The position numbers and the translations under genes are program-made. This document shows positions 37,376 to 50,269 of a DNA stretch of 64,000 nt, piece after piece. Location of the stretch: the NCBI GenBank assembly GCA_020746875.1, contig JAGTJL010000011.1:62001-126000 (forward strand). The letters run 5' to 3'. How positions within the stretch are numbered: position 1 is the first letter of the stretch; the number at the start of each line of letters is the position of its first letter. The notes beneath the pieces are model-generated. The model ran no database searches. It saw only the letters and a list, made by a program, of their open reading frames with translations, and was not told the DNA's origin. The stretch is from Rhexocercosporidium sp. MPI-PUGE-AT-0058 (taxonomy: Eukaryota > Ascomycota > Leotiomycetes > Helotiales).

Positions 37376-37656
37376 TGTGGTGGGGTTGACCTCAGAGGTC
37401 TATTTGTCACGTAATTGAGCTGCATCTTGCTATATTTAAAATAGCTTTTAAGGCAGTATCCTTTAATAATAACAATAATTTTTACTATTATAACTTTTCC
37501 TTCTTATTTAAACTATACCTCTCCCCTTCCTTAATAAATTATACTCTTTAAATATATAATATCTTTAGTATTTATTAAATAAGTATTTCTTACGTTTATC
37601 TTCTGGCACTTGCTTTATTATCCTTTTATTATATGCTTAATGTTTTCCCTTTTATA
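37376..37656 (+). repeat. 5' LTR of the plus-strand 12.5-kb Gypsy element
   Basis: 281 bp, starting TGTGGTGGGGTTGACCTCAG. The first 60 bp or so are almost free of RIP changes, while the downstream part is mutated and ends TTTTATA in place of the ancestral CTCCACA. Confidence 0.9.
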
Positions 37657-38559
37657 TATTTTAATAACTAACGCAAGGAGTAAGTAGAAAAGCTAGAGTA
37701 AAATACGTAAAAAAGCTTAAAAGCCCTTTATATTAATTATAAAGACTAAAACCGACAAGTGCTCGAACTAATGTAAACCTATTTACTTAAAGATTTCCTA
37801 GCCTTTAAAGTAGAACTAAATACAGCACCTTAATAGTCTCTTATAATATAACGAAAAGCACAAAAAGTTTAAAAGGAAACTATTTATTTTTAATATAAAA
37901 GTACTTAAATTATTAAAAATGCTAGCTTTAGCACGTAAAGTATTAATATTAAAAAAGGTCGGACTGAAAATAGCTGGATTACGCTGTTAGAAACGCTTTA
38001 ATTAATATTAAAATATATTTAATATTTTAAAAACGAGAAATAAACTATTTAAAATAAATTCGATAAGTTTTAACGTTAATCGCACTTTTAATAGGCGTAT
38101 TTATTACTTTTTTCCTTTTCTTTTTCCGTTAAGGGCTTACTTTAGGCTAATAAAATAAAGCCTAATAAAAAGGTATATAAGGTTTTACCTTATGCTTTTT
38201 TAATTAGTTTTAGTCTTAAGTTATTTTACGTCGAGATTAACTTTAATAATAATAAAGCTTTTATATTTAATAAGATTTATTTACTTTACTTAAACTTATA
38301 CGTTTATTTATTATAAAAATAAAAGGCTTAGACTTCGGCGTCTTTCGGGCTTTACTACTCCGAGAAGAGCCTAAAGCTATAAGCTCTTTAACTTAATATT
38401 TTACTTATATATTTCCTTTATTTTCTCGAGCTCGTATGTTTTTCCTTTTTTAATATAATATATTATATTTTTTACTCTTTTATTAATAATATTAAGCGCA
38501 TTTACTTTTTAATAAATTACTAATTTTATTAAAAAAAATTAATTATATTTAAAAACGAT

Positions 38560-41000
38560 ACTAAAAATAACGCCTTTAGCGGCAACTTAAAGGGCAAGGA
38601 GCCTGAACGACTTACTAATAACTTCTTTATAACCCGAGGAAGCTCTACGACCCCGATTATGGATTACTTTATTATTAAGACTGGCTTTATAAGCTTTATA
38701 AGCTCTTTTACTTTTATACTTATTAGACCTCTAATAAAGCTTAATATTGCTAAAATTATTAGCTTTATTTTATTATAACTATTAAGAACACTTATAGATA
38801 ATATTCTAATTATTAATAAGAAAAAGAAGAAAAATAAAGGCGGCGGTAATAATTTACAATAAGACATATTTAATTATAATTAAGGCAGTAGCTATTTAAA
38901 AAGCTTTAATATAAGAGTTTAGGCCGCCTCTTAAGCTTTACCGGCTTATATAATACTTACTTAGCTTATATATTTTTAATTTACATTATATTCGCCTCCG
39001 AAGTAAGGGGGACTTAACCCTGCTAATACAAGCTATATAACACTACTTTAGGCTTAAGCCACTTCTGCTTAAGCTTTTTAATTAATACGACTTGCGCTAA
39101 GACAGTATAAACTTATTAAAACCTTTATATTATACGGAATAAACGAGGCTTTAAATAGTTATTATTATAAACTTATTTCTAATAGTATAGCGTCTTAATA
39201 GCTTATGTCTTAAGCCGCACGACTTATTATAGACTTTATTAAAAGACTTTTTTAATTTATAATAACTTAAGTTATGCCAATTTTAGGCACTTTTAATTAT
39301 TTATATTTTAACGGGAATAATATTATTAAGTTCTTTAAGACCTTAAAGCAGCTCTTTACGGCTTAAGGCATTATAAATAACGCCGAAAAGAAATAATACG
39401 TCGTGGACTATTACACCCTCGAAGTAGGCCAAAATATTAAGTGGCTCTTCGATTTTTTTAATAATACTTATTAAGAGTTAATTAAAAAAGTTATAAAAGA
39501 ATATTAAATATTCGACCTTAAGTAATATTATTATACTCTTTAAAACTTAAAGAAGATATTTAATGACTTTAAATATATTATAGAAAATGCTTTTAAATCT
39601 TAATTTCGACAATTCTTTTAAGCCCTTAAAGAAGTTAGTCGAGTCTATATGTAAAAGAAAATTATTATAAAGTAATAAATAATTATAAAGTTTTTAACAG
39701 CTTTATTTAAGCATTTAAGGCAAAAGGCCGGAACTTTTATAAAAAATAATAATACTTTTAATATAAAAAATATATAATCTTTTAATAAAATATACGCTAA
39801 AATAAAAGGCTTACTTTAAGTTAAGCGAGAAATTAACACGTTAATTAAAAAGGAAGCATTATTTATATAAACTATTTAAGCCGACCGTCTTTAACTTAAG
39901 TTAAGTAATAATAAAACTCCTTCTTTAATAATATAATTTAAAAGGCTTAACCTTATAGCTTGCTTTAAGCTTATAAAATATAAAAATAATTCTTTAACTT
40001 AAGAGATTAATAACGTCTTTAAGAAGAGTTCAGTACTTCGTCTTAAATTAAATTAAAAAAAATATATTTAAGAAAAAGTCATTTTTATTATTAAGAAGTT
40101 GACTTATAATATTAATTAAGCTTTAGAACGGGATATTAATACAATTATAGAAAAACTAAATAATTTACGCATTTTATACATTATTATAAAGAAAAAAAGA
40201 ATCTAAAGTTAATAATTAAAGTCAAGGGTTTATTTATTTACGAGTTAATTATATACTTTAAAAAAGCTGAGGTATTTTATTAAGATTTTAAAGTAAGCTT
40301 TAAATATAATTAACGTTTTAATATAAAGGACGATATAAATACCGAATGCCTCTTTTACTTTAATAAGTCGATTTTAAGTATTAAACCTTAAAGATTCTAT
40401 AAGTATTAAAATTAATATTATAAGTTTAAAAAGTAATTTAATTTAAGAATTATTTATAAAAATAAAGATAATTATATTTATATAAGCCCTTAAAAGAAAA
40501 GTATAAAAGCTTAAGCGGTTTAATTTCCTTAGGACAAATTAAAAAAAGAAGTCCTTATTTTATAAATAATTAATATAAAAAGAAACTTAAATTTAAGACA
40601 AAAAGAAAAAGCAATTTAAAAGAAGCTTTAAGACGCTTAAAAAGCCCTTTTAATTTAATAAAATATTATACCGAAGTTAGCCTTAAAAAAACTAATACTA
40701 AAAGTAAATTAAAAGCCCTAAGATTATTTAAATATTTTTACTATTTAACTCTTTAATATAATAAGATTAGTTAACGTTTAAAATGTATTTATTACTTTTA
40801 ATTTAAAATAAATAAATAATAGCTTTAAAATAATATTTATAAAAATAAGATAATAAAATGTCGCTACTTTTAAAATAATAATAAAAGCTAAATTATATAT
40901 AATTAAAACCTTATTTTAAAAACGTCTTAAGACTTAAGTCGATTATAAAAGACTAAAAGTTCGCGAAAAAGTCAAAAATGCCGTTAAATTTTAAAAGCTT
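38560..41000 (+). pseudogene. Probable gag region of the 12.5-kb Gypsy element
   Basis: Placed between the 5' LTR leader and pol, and repeated in the fragment at 1-1018 and in the minus copy. No zinc-knuckle or capsid motif could be read through the RIP damage, so the assignment rests on position only. Confidence 0.45.
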
Positions 41001-43199
41001 ATAAACGTTAACCTTTTAGTCGAAGCATTTAAAGTAAAACTCACTTAAATTATTATAAAGAATAATAATAATAATATTATTTTTAAGAAATTAAAAAAAG
41101 CTACTTCGGTTGTAAGTCGAAAAGGACTGATTATTATTAAATTACTTTTTATAAAGATTATTTAAAAACGCGCTAAAAGCAATTTACTTATTGCCGTTAA
41201 GACGACTTTAGGCCGACCTCGCGTATATTAGGCGCTATTGCGGAATAATTACACGTTAAATAATATATTAAATAAGCTTTTTACTTAAAAAGAGCTTTTT
41301 AAAAACTTAACTTTAAAAGAAATCTTTATTTTAATTAATTTATTAAAGATAAGTCGACTAAAGTCTATTAATTAAGAGATTTAGAATTAAATCGTTATTA
41401 TTAGTGTTAAGATTATAAAGTATATAAAGGCTCTTTAGAATTATAATTAAAAAGAGAATAATATTATATTTTAACGTCTCTTATTACTTTAGGTTAATAT
41501 TTTAAATTTCATATTAAGAGGACTATAAGCTTTACGATAATTTAAACGTATTTTCTTTAAATAAAAACAACGACTTATTATTTATTTTATTATATCCCGA
41601 ACTAAACTTACGTATAAGCTTTAAGTTTAATAAAGGAAATGAAAGTATTAAGTCTTTTTAATATAAAAAATTCTAATTTAATAATTAACTTTTTAGCTAT
41701 TATTAAGTTTAATTTCTTTTTTTAACTTAATATTTATAATTTTAATTATTATTTTAATAGCGCTTTAAAAAGTAATAGTTTTAAAAAGAGAATTTAAAGT
41801 CGACTTATTATTAATTGCTAAAGTTTACTTAGTCGATACGCCTTAAGGACTAAGTCATAAGTAATACTTTTTAACGCCAAAGTATGTAATTATTATACTT
41901 AAGAAGACGAGATTTAATAATATCTAAGCTACTCTTAATTCCGGCGTAGAAGTCAATTATATATTTTATAATATTGCCGTTTAATTAAAAGTCTTTATTA
42001 TAAAAAGCGACTTTATAGCCTTAAAAAGCATTATAAACGTAAAATCGCGATTTCTAAGATATGCGGACAACGTCTTAATTATAATAAGAGACTGCATTAT
42101 CTTTATTAAGTTTTATATTATAAATATCTTAAGTATTAAAGTTATTTTTAAATTTTTATTCTTTTAAATTACGCGCGTTTTATTTAAATACTTATTTAAC
42201 GTGAAAGGCGGTTTAGTTTACGTTAACTTATAAAATAAAACTACGCAATTAATTATTATTATTAAAGTAATTAAACTTATAAAATACGCCAGAAATATCG
42301 AAGCTATAAAGTCTAAAAGCCAAACTAATAAAATATTATTAAATCCGAAATTAAACTACTTAAAGTCCGAAACTGACTCGGAAAATAAATAACTAGCTAT
42401 AATTAGAATTTTATAGTTAATATTATTAAATACTCTTTAAAAGACACTTCCTTTAAGCTCAAGGACGAGCTTTTCTATAAAAGGAATAAAGAAACCTTTA
42501 ATAATAAAAGTAATTCCTCTTTCGAAGACGTCTTATATATTTTCATTAAATACATAAAGCGAGAATTTATAATTTTAAAGACAGACTTTTACGATTACCC
42601 TCTTTATAAAGACTTTATTAAAGCTCTTTTCGGTAAAAAACGCGTGTTTAGTATTATATTAACTAAGAAAATCGAGCCTACCTTTTAATTTATTACGGAT
42701 TATAATACTTTATTAATAACGCCCTTATTTAAAGAACGTAAATAAGTTTCGTAAATTTATATTATATATAAAATAAAAAATAAAAAGATTAAGCTTATAA
42801 ATTAAATAAATAGAATAAGAGATACGCTTAAAGGCCGTAAAGACTAGTACGAAGTCTTTAAAGAAAGGGACTTTTATTAAGAGTAAGTTAAAAAGTATTA
42901 AAACATTTTACTTCTTTATTTTACCGGCTTTTCTTATAAATTTAAGATTACGGAAAAGCGACTTATTACTTTAAATATTAAAAATATATTATAATTAAAA
43001 GAGAAAGCCCTCTTCGACGAAATTATATTAAATCGAGAAAGTATTATTATATTTAATTAAATAAAGTATAAGAAATTCCATAAGAATATTTTACTACTTA
43101 TAATTATTAAAATAATAAACTATAAAGTCTAGTAAGCACTACACTTTTTACTCCTTAAAACATTAACTCCTAAAGTTAAAAAGATAATAAAAGATAAAC

Positions 43200-46000
43200 T
43201 TAATCGTAGGGTTCTCGAACTCTTTAAGGGGTTATATTATAACGTTTAATTCTTAATTAAAAAGAAGAAATTAGGAAAGTACTACTTAATTAATTCGACA
43301 ACTATATTTAACGTAATTACTTTAAAAGACGCTAACTTACTTCCTTTTATTAACGAATTTTTAAAGGAATTTATAAGGTATTATATCGCAAGCTTAATAA
43401 ACTTATACTTAAGTTATAATTAATAAGTATTATATTAAAGCAGCCGAGATATAACGGCTTTCTTTATACTTAATATTAAACTAGTCCGAAACACGACGCT
43501 ACCTTAAGGAGTTATAAACTCTATTACTTAATTTGTAAAAATAATTAATAAAATACTAAAAAATATTATACTCTTTATTATAATGTCGTTTTTAGACGAC
43601 GTTAATATAAAAAGACTATATATAGACTATAATCGAAAGGAAACACGGCCTAGAATTCGCCAGTTCGTCCTTAAGCACCTTTTTAACCTTAATAAGATAT
43701 TAGAACGCCTTAAGCGCGCTAAAGCTATTATAGGCCTTAAATCGCAATTCTATTATAATAATATAAACGTCGTTAACTACGTATATAACTTATAAAGAAG
43801 AAAACCTTTAATTATATACTTAATTAAAGTATAAAAATAAAAAGAACTTAAAAATATTATAAAAGTTAAAAGATTTTTAAATTTAATTACTTATTTTTAT
43901 ATTTAAATTAAAGACTTTTGTTTATTAGTCGAGTCGTTATACGACTTTATTAAAAAAAGAATCAAATTTATATAAAACCTCGTAACTTATAATTAAATAA
44001 TAAAAACCCTTTAAAATATTTTATATTTTTTCTTAATTCTTTATAGAATCGACTACTTTAAGGGCGTTAGCGAAATCGTCGTTTTTATAAACTTTAATAA
44101 AGTCGGATAAAGTGGTTTTTTTAATTAACGTGACTTAAAAAATAATAAACTTAAACCGGCGAAGTATAAGAGCGGCTTTTAAATAAAAGCAAAATAAAAC
44201 TATAACGTTATAAAAAGAGAATATAAAAGCATACTCTTAATTTTTAAAAAGCTTAAAATCTAACTTATAAAAGTCCACTTTATTATAAAGATTAACGTAA
44301 ACACTCTTATTACTTAACTTAAAGGAGCTACTTACGACTACTTTAGTACGATGCTCACTCGCTAGCTCGCTTAAATTAGGCTTTTCGACTTCGAAGTGCG
44401 CTATATTAAAGGTGCCACGCATATAATAGTAAATACTCTCTTAAAGAAACTTAAATACCTTAAGGATATTAAGGAAAATACTGAAAATAATAACGATAAA
44501 GATTAAATCTTAATTAAACTTAATATAATTAGAATTTACCTAATAAAAGCGGAGAACACGGAAGACTTAATAAAAGAGCTAAAGACCTTTAATAACCTTA
44601 AGCTAACCCGAAGACGTAATATACTTATTAACATAAAGCGAAAAGTCTAAAAATTATAAAATAAGTCGAATAATTAAGTAATACTTAATGGCGACTCGAG
44701 TATAAATTAAAAAAGCGAAGTAGACTTATTAATATTTTTAAAACATTATAAAGAGTATTATTAAAAGATAATTACTTACTTAATTACGCTTAAGACTTTA
44801 AAAAATATAAACTTAAAAGCTTTTTATATATTTAAGAAAAAAGCATTATTATATAGAATTTATAATTAACGTATTTAAAGACTTTTATTAAAAAGCGTAC
44901 TTATTAAATTTATTATTAATACCGATAAAGATAAAGTATATATTTTACGAAGCTATTATAATAACTTTAGTTATAAAAAAAAGGAAAATATATATTACCG
45001 CATTTCCTAGCGCTATTTTTAAAAAGGCTATTTTAAAGACTCCGCGGAATTCGTTAAAATATATAATAAATATATATTACGTAATATTAAGCAACAAAAA
45101 GAACTTATAGTTTTAATTACTTTAAATAAACTTATAAAAAAATAAGCGTTAAATATTACTTTTATATTAATATAAAACGAGAAGAAGTATTTTATTATCG
45201 CTTAAAACGATATAAGCGATTAGGTCGAAGCTAAGGCGCTTACTTTAAAAGAGGTTAAAAGTATTATTAATTTCATTTAATAAGATATTATTTACCGATA
45301 TAAGTTATTTTAAAAGCTAATAATTAATGAAAATATAAAAAATATAAATAAAATCGTTAACTTATTAAATAAAGTAAAAATTCGACGAATTTAAATATTA
45401 ATTTATAACGCGAAAGCTAATAATATAATCGAGCGAGGATATGGCTTTATTAAAAATGCTCTTTTTAAATTAGGAAAAGACTGAATAAATAGCTTACTAA
45501 CGGTTCTATTCGCTAATTACATTATAATCTATAGACTTATAAGCTATACCCCTTTTTATATAATTTACGACAGAAAACTAATTCTTTTTATTAAAATACG
45601 TTATCTTACTTAAAAAAGCCTTTTCTTAAAAGACATTAAGAGTATTAATAATTTAATTTATATTCGAACTCTTTAATATTAAATATAAAATAATAATATA
45701 AAAAAAGCTAGGCTTTAAAAAACACGCTATAAATAAAAAAGAAAAAAAGCTTTTAACGTAAAAAAAAATATTTAAAATAAGTTATTATAAATTAAAGACT
45801 TAGTTTTTAAGCACGACTTTATTTAAGAAATTAATATATTAAAAAGTAAAAAGCTTAACTTTCGGTGCCTAAGACTTTACGAAATTTATAAGGCTTTCCT
45901 TAAAAAGAGTTATTATAAATTAAAAGAGTTAAAAGTTAACGATACACTTTTTTATAATATTTTTATAATTAATTACCTTAAGTTATTTTATAAATAAAAG
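43200..46000 (+). pseudogene. Gypsy pol remnant (reverse transcriptase, RNase H, integrase)
   Basis: Reverse transcriptase phrases: LGKYYLINSTTIFNVITLKD (43,275-43,335), ANLLPFINEF, then PXGVINSIT and, inside the open frame 43583-43795, SFLDDVNIKRLYIDYNRKET with the catalytic FLDD intact. RNase H: VHFIIKINVNTLIT and RLFDFEVRYIKGATHI (44,270-44,420). Integrase: ENIYYRIS, FKDSAEFVKIYNKYILRN and NAKANNIIERGYGFIKNALF (about 45,410-45,470), then YTPFYIIYDRKLIL, and in the C-terminal part KLNFRCLRLYEIYKAF and NYLKLFYK. Order and motifs are those of Ty3/Gypsy. In-frame stops are abundant. The minus frame 44237-44422 is antisense to RNase H. Confidence 0.88.
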
Positions 46001-49000
46001 CGCTTTATTTATTATAAAGACGACGAGCTTTTAGTAATAACTTAATATAATAATAATAAAGACTAACTTAAACTTAATCTTAAAGAGCGAAATTTATAAG
46101 GCCTTAAAGACCCTAAAGAACTTATAAAACAAGTTATACGGAATAATAAAATCATTATTAAAGTACTTAAAAGGCTAACTCACGTAAAACAAAGTTAATA
46201 TTAAGTCGTCACTTACTCTTTTAACGAATAATTTAATTATAACGACTAATACCATTAATTATTTTTTATTATAATTCTTATAACTCGTCGTTTAGCGTTA
46301 TTAAACGCTAAACTATAACGAAGACGCACCTTTTATACTTTATAAAGGGGACGAAAATTAAAATATAATAATAAAAGCATATATTAAAACATTAAGGGCT
46401 CCCCTTTAAACGACGAAAAATCCCCTTAGCACTTCGAATACTATTTACGCCTATAAATACCCTCCGATTGCACTTACAAGTCGTTCCGCAACGACAACAC
46501 CAGTATTCCAGTCGAGCCAAACAGCTCGAAAGCCTGTAAATACAGTGATTGTCAGCACTTTACAGAGCCAAAGAAGCCCCTAAAAAACTCAGAAAGAGTT
46601 TTAACCTTATAAAGTAATTTAATTAAATTAAGTCGATTATAACTTATACTACAGAAAAGCAAAATCTAATTAAATACTTATTCTTTATTAAATCTCACAA
46701 AAAGTTAAATAATAAGTTAAACGAGATTCTTTTAACAAGTCGTTTTAAAACGTTAATAGTCTTAATATATTAATAAGTTAAGCGCTAAAAATAATAACCC
46801 CCCGAGACATATTATTAAAGTAAACTCGTATAATAAGTCCCCGAAAGTAGTCGAAGACTAGAAATTCTTTTTTAATATTATTTAAATACTTTATAATAAA
46901 AAAGATTTACTTTAATTAAAATAACTCTTAAGATTATAGTAAATAAATTATTAATTTAAAAAGAAAATATATAACGACTAAGAGGTTACGCGTAATTAAA
47001 CGACTTAAGATTTAAAAGAGCTTATAAAACTAAATAAATAAAACTAATTTATATATTTAAATAAATAATAAAGCGTGCGACAAGCCATAAGTTATTATAA
47101 AAAAAAATAAACTATTATAACTGCCTTATACTAATAATAAAGATTATTAAATTTATTATTAATAATATAAAAGATTTATTTAAATATTAATAACTTTAAT
47201 ATAACGTGCTTAAAAACGGAGCCTAATACTCCGAGACCGTGACGGTTAAGCCAAAAACAAATAAAATAAGTACAGTTAATAAGTTATAAATCTTTAACTT
47301 TTTTATATTTCCTTTACGCCTTTAACCTTTTATATTATAAATGCTTTATTTTTAATTAAACTATTAATTCTCAGAAATTAGCGGTCGAGTTATCGTGAGC
47401 TTAAAGTTTAACGTAAAAGTTATTATTAAACTCTATAAGTTCTCTTAATCGACGGCTACTAAGTCTAGGCCTCTACGTTACTTAAGTATTAATAATAATA
47501 ACTTAATTAAAAGCAAAAGTATAAGACACTAAATTAAATACCGTAACAAGCTAAGCCTACCTTAAGCCATTTTAAATAACGTATTAAAATATTAAAATAA
47601 TAACGACTTTATTTCTTTAGAGTTTTAATTAATTAATTTTAAAATAATAAAACAAGTAGAATTATTTTATATAAAAGGAGATTTTAATTAATTTAAATTA
47701 TACGCCTTTTCTTTAGCCGTTTTAAAATCTCGCTTATTAAAATTTAAACACCGCTATTATAGTTCCGTCGCGGTAATAACTTTATAAAGGACTTAAGCGA
47801 GTAAATAATGCTTTATTATAAGTACTTAAACTATTCACAAGTATTTTTTTGACTTTGTCTTTATAAAGCTGTCTTTTACTAAGTAAATTAATTAAACTTT
47901 AAGTTAAGAGCTTCTCTTAATTAAATATTAGTCCTTAAACCCTTAAATTAAAAATATTAATTAATTAAAAAAGAGTATTATTACTTTTGCCCTTAAAATA
48001 TGTTTACTTTTTCCTTAAACTTAAAATCCGACTTAGCTTATACCGGCTTATAAAAGTGTTTAAGGTATATTTTTATTACTTTTAAAATTATTATAAAGTT
48101 ATATTAATATAAGGTTTTTTAAAAAGGAACTTTACCTTTAAATAAAAAGAGGTTGTCTTAATAAGAAAAGACTTTCGAAAAGCTCGACATTATTAATTTA
48201 AAGGTTATTTATAATATAATTAATAAAAGCTTAAAATAAATAATAAAATTAAAAACACTTCTTATTTTAATAAAGTGATTAAAGTTACGCCTTTACTTTA
48301 AGTCTTTAAATTATATTAAAAGATTATTAAGATTTAAAAATTAATAATATTAAAAGAAAAAGAACTTACCTTTAGCCTCTTACCCCTCTTAATTAATTAA
48401 TAATAAGAAGTAAGTCGAAGGAAAGCGACGACAAAGGCGGTCTAAAATAACTTATAGCTTATTAAAGCTTTAAAGGTTATTCTCGAGAAGCTTTTACTTT
48501 ATAACTTACCGTTAAGAAAAGAGAAAGACCGCGAAGAAGACTAAATAGCTCGAAGTTAATATATAAAGTATAATATTTCTTTTTTTTCTCTTTTAAATAT
48601 AATAAATCTTAGTCACTTATAATAATTAACTTATTTATTAAAAAATAATAAGAAAATATAATAAGAAATTATTAAAATATTATTAGCGCTTTTATTTAAT
48701 ATAATAACTATTAAAATAAAAGGAAAGGAAATTATTTAAAACCGACTTTATTATTATTTAATATCGACCTATTAAAGAAATAAAAGTAAAGAAAAGAAGA
48801 CAAAAGTAAAAAAAAGTCTTAATTAAGTTAATAAAAGAGATGCTTTAATTAGCTTCTTTTTATTTCTTTATTATATTTCGAACCTCGAAGGTGAGAAGAC
48901 CGTCCTCCGACTATTTATTTACTTTTAACCTTATATATTTATATATTTTTACTTCTTTAATATGCCTTTAATATATTTCCTTTTGTTTTTAATAACGATT

Positions 49001-49619
49001 AAGAAATTAAAAAGATTCGTAAAAGATTTATTAAAGTAAAAATATAAAGAAAGAGCGAAGTTATTAAAGACACGCTAGTTTAAAATATAAGAGAATATCG
49101 ACGAATTCGACGCGTTATAAGGATTAATTTTTATTTTATAAAGAAAGTCAGTTTTTACGCCGTAAGAGAAGGAGTTAGAAATTCATTTAAAATATTAATT
49201 ATATATTAATTTATTTTAAAAGAATTACTTTAATTTTATTAAAGCTAAAGTTTACTTAAATATAATGTTTAATAAGGCAAGTCTAGGCGGCAAAAACGAT
49301 ACGACTAGTGTTAAGAGGTGTAAAAAGATTAATATAATTATAAAAAGACGCGCAAAGCCTCCTTAAAAGTATTATAAAAAAAAATAATAAAGTTATTAAA
49401 AAAAAAAGGAAGGAAAAAAAGTAATAAAGTAAAAGATAATATTTAAAAGTGTTAAGTAAGACGATTATTTACTTCTAAAGGTAAGGTATAAGTCACCTAA
49501 TATTTACTTATCCTTACTTAAACATATTTTCCTTTAAGTATTTAAAGCTTTAAAGCTATAATATTAGTTTTTATTTTATTACTTAAGGTTGAACATGAGT
49601 TTTCTAAGGAGGGGACGCA
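46000..49619 (+). other. Long 3' tail of the 12.5-kb Gypsy element
   Basis: About 3.6 kb between the integrase end and the 3' LTR, present in colinear form in the minus copy (about 6,400-2,720). A patch at 46,440-46,570 keeps near-normal GC. From about 46,650 to 47,100 a protein-like reading can be glimpsed on the plus strand (LNNKLNE, SRFKTLIVL, VKRLRVIKRL-type phrases), but stops prevent identification. It may encode an extra protein or be untranslated. Confidence 0.5.
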
Positions 49620-49900
49620 TATAGTAGGGTTAATCTTAAAGGTCTATTTGTAACGTAATTAAGCTATATCTTACTGTATTTAAGATAGCCTTTAAAGTAA
49701 TATCTTTTAATAATAATAACGATTTTTACTATTATAACTTTTCCTTTTTATTTAAATTATACCTCTCCCTTCCCTTAACAAATTATACTTTTTAAATATG
49801 TAATATCTTTAGTATTCGTTAAATGAGTATTTCCTACGTTTACCCTCCGGCACTTGCTTTACTACCCTCTTGTTGTGTGCTTGGTGTTTTCCCCTCCACA
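49620..49900 (+). repeat. 3' LTR of the plus-strand 12.5-kb Gypsy element
   Basis: 281 bp. The inner (left) end is RIP-mutated (TATAGTAGGGTTAATC), whereas the outer 55 bp (about 49,845-49,900) keep the unmutated form CGGCACTTGC...TTTTCCCCTCCACA. GTAT follows. Confidence 0.9.
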
Positions 49901-49904
49901 GTAT

Positions 49905-50128
49905 AACTTTTTATATACTTTTTCTCTTTATTAATATTCTATTATAAGACTTGTTAATAGATATTAAATTAAAATTGTCAACTTAATTTTAAGAGGTTTT
50001 TAATCATAGCTCGCTTAATAAGCAAGATAACGGCATTTATACCAAAAGGGGATGAATAATACCTAAAACGGGTATAGATCCTGTAAAATTTAACCTTAAT
50101 TAAGCAAAACCAATGAACAGTGTATTAG
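49905..50128. other. AT-rich spacer
   Basis: Nothing recognised between the Gypsy target duplication and the hairpin mini-element. Confidence 0.5.
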
Positions 50129-50269
50129 TCAGCATATTATTCAAATTAATTAATTATATTTAAATCAAATCAGATATTAATTGATTAAGATAGATTAATT
50201 AGTAAAATCGTTGATTTGATTTGAATAATGGCCATTATTCAAATCAAATCAAATCATTTGACACACTGA
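50129..50269. mobile_element. Hairpin-bearing AT-rich mini-element (copy 3)
   Basis: 141 bp from TCAGCATATTATTCAAATTA to CATTTGACACACTGA, so both ends read TCAG outward-in. It contains a 38-bp perfect palindrome (50213-50250) and a second, looser inverted pair of the same AAATCAAATC word upstream (about 50,160-50,220). It has no frame. It resembles a MITE or a helitron-like end (TC start, hairpin, CTGA end), but the class is not settled. Confidence 0.6.
50213..50250. repeat. 38-bp perfect palindrome
   Basis: GATTTGATTTGAATAATGG followed immediately by its exact reverse complement, centred between 50231 and 50232 on GGCC. Single strands would form a loopless or tight-loop hairpin. Confidence 0.95.

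Larger units (their letters stand above)
37376..49900 (+). mobile_element. Full-length Ty3/Gypsy LTR retrotransposon, RIP-inactivated (plus-strand copy)
   Basis: 12,525 bp between GTAT duplications (37372-37375 and 49901-49904), with 281-bp LTRs at both ends (37376-37656, 49620-49900) and a polypurine tract (AAGGAGGGGACGCA) just before the 3' LTR. The internal order is leader, gag-like region (about 38,560-41,000), a poorly readable stretch, reverse transcriptase (about 43,200-43,800), RNase H (about 44,240-44,430), integrase (about 44,990-45,970) and a 3.6-kb tail of unknown content to 49,619. Typical Gypsy elements are 5-8 kb, so the length is unusual. Stops are everywhere; it cannot move by itself. 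Confidence 0.92.

Noticed and set aside
42040..42110. A YADN-like phrase that resembled a LINE reverse transcriptase active site
   Set aside because: No supporting LINE motifs nearby; the true Gypsy reverse transcriptase lies at 43,200-43,800 in the same element.
50129..50269. Helitron end
   Set aside because: TC start, hairpin and CTGA end are suggestive, but flanking bases are not A and T, no Rep/helicase copy is seen, and both ends are inverted repeats; kept only as a hairpin mini-element.
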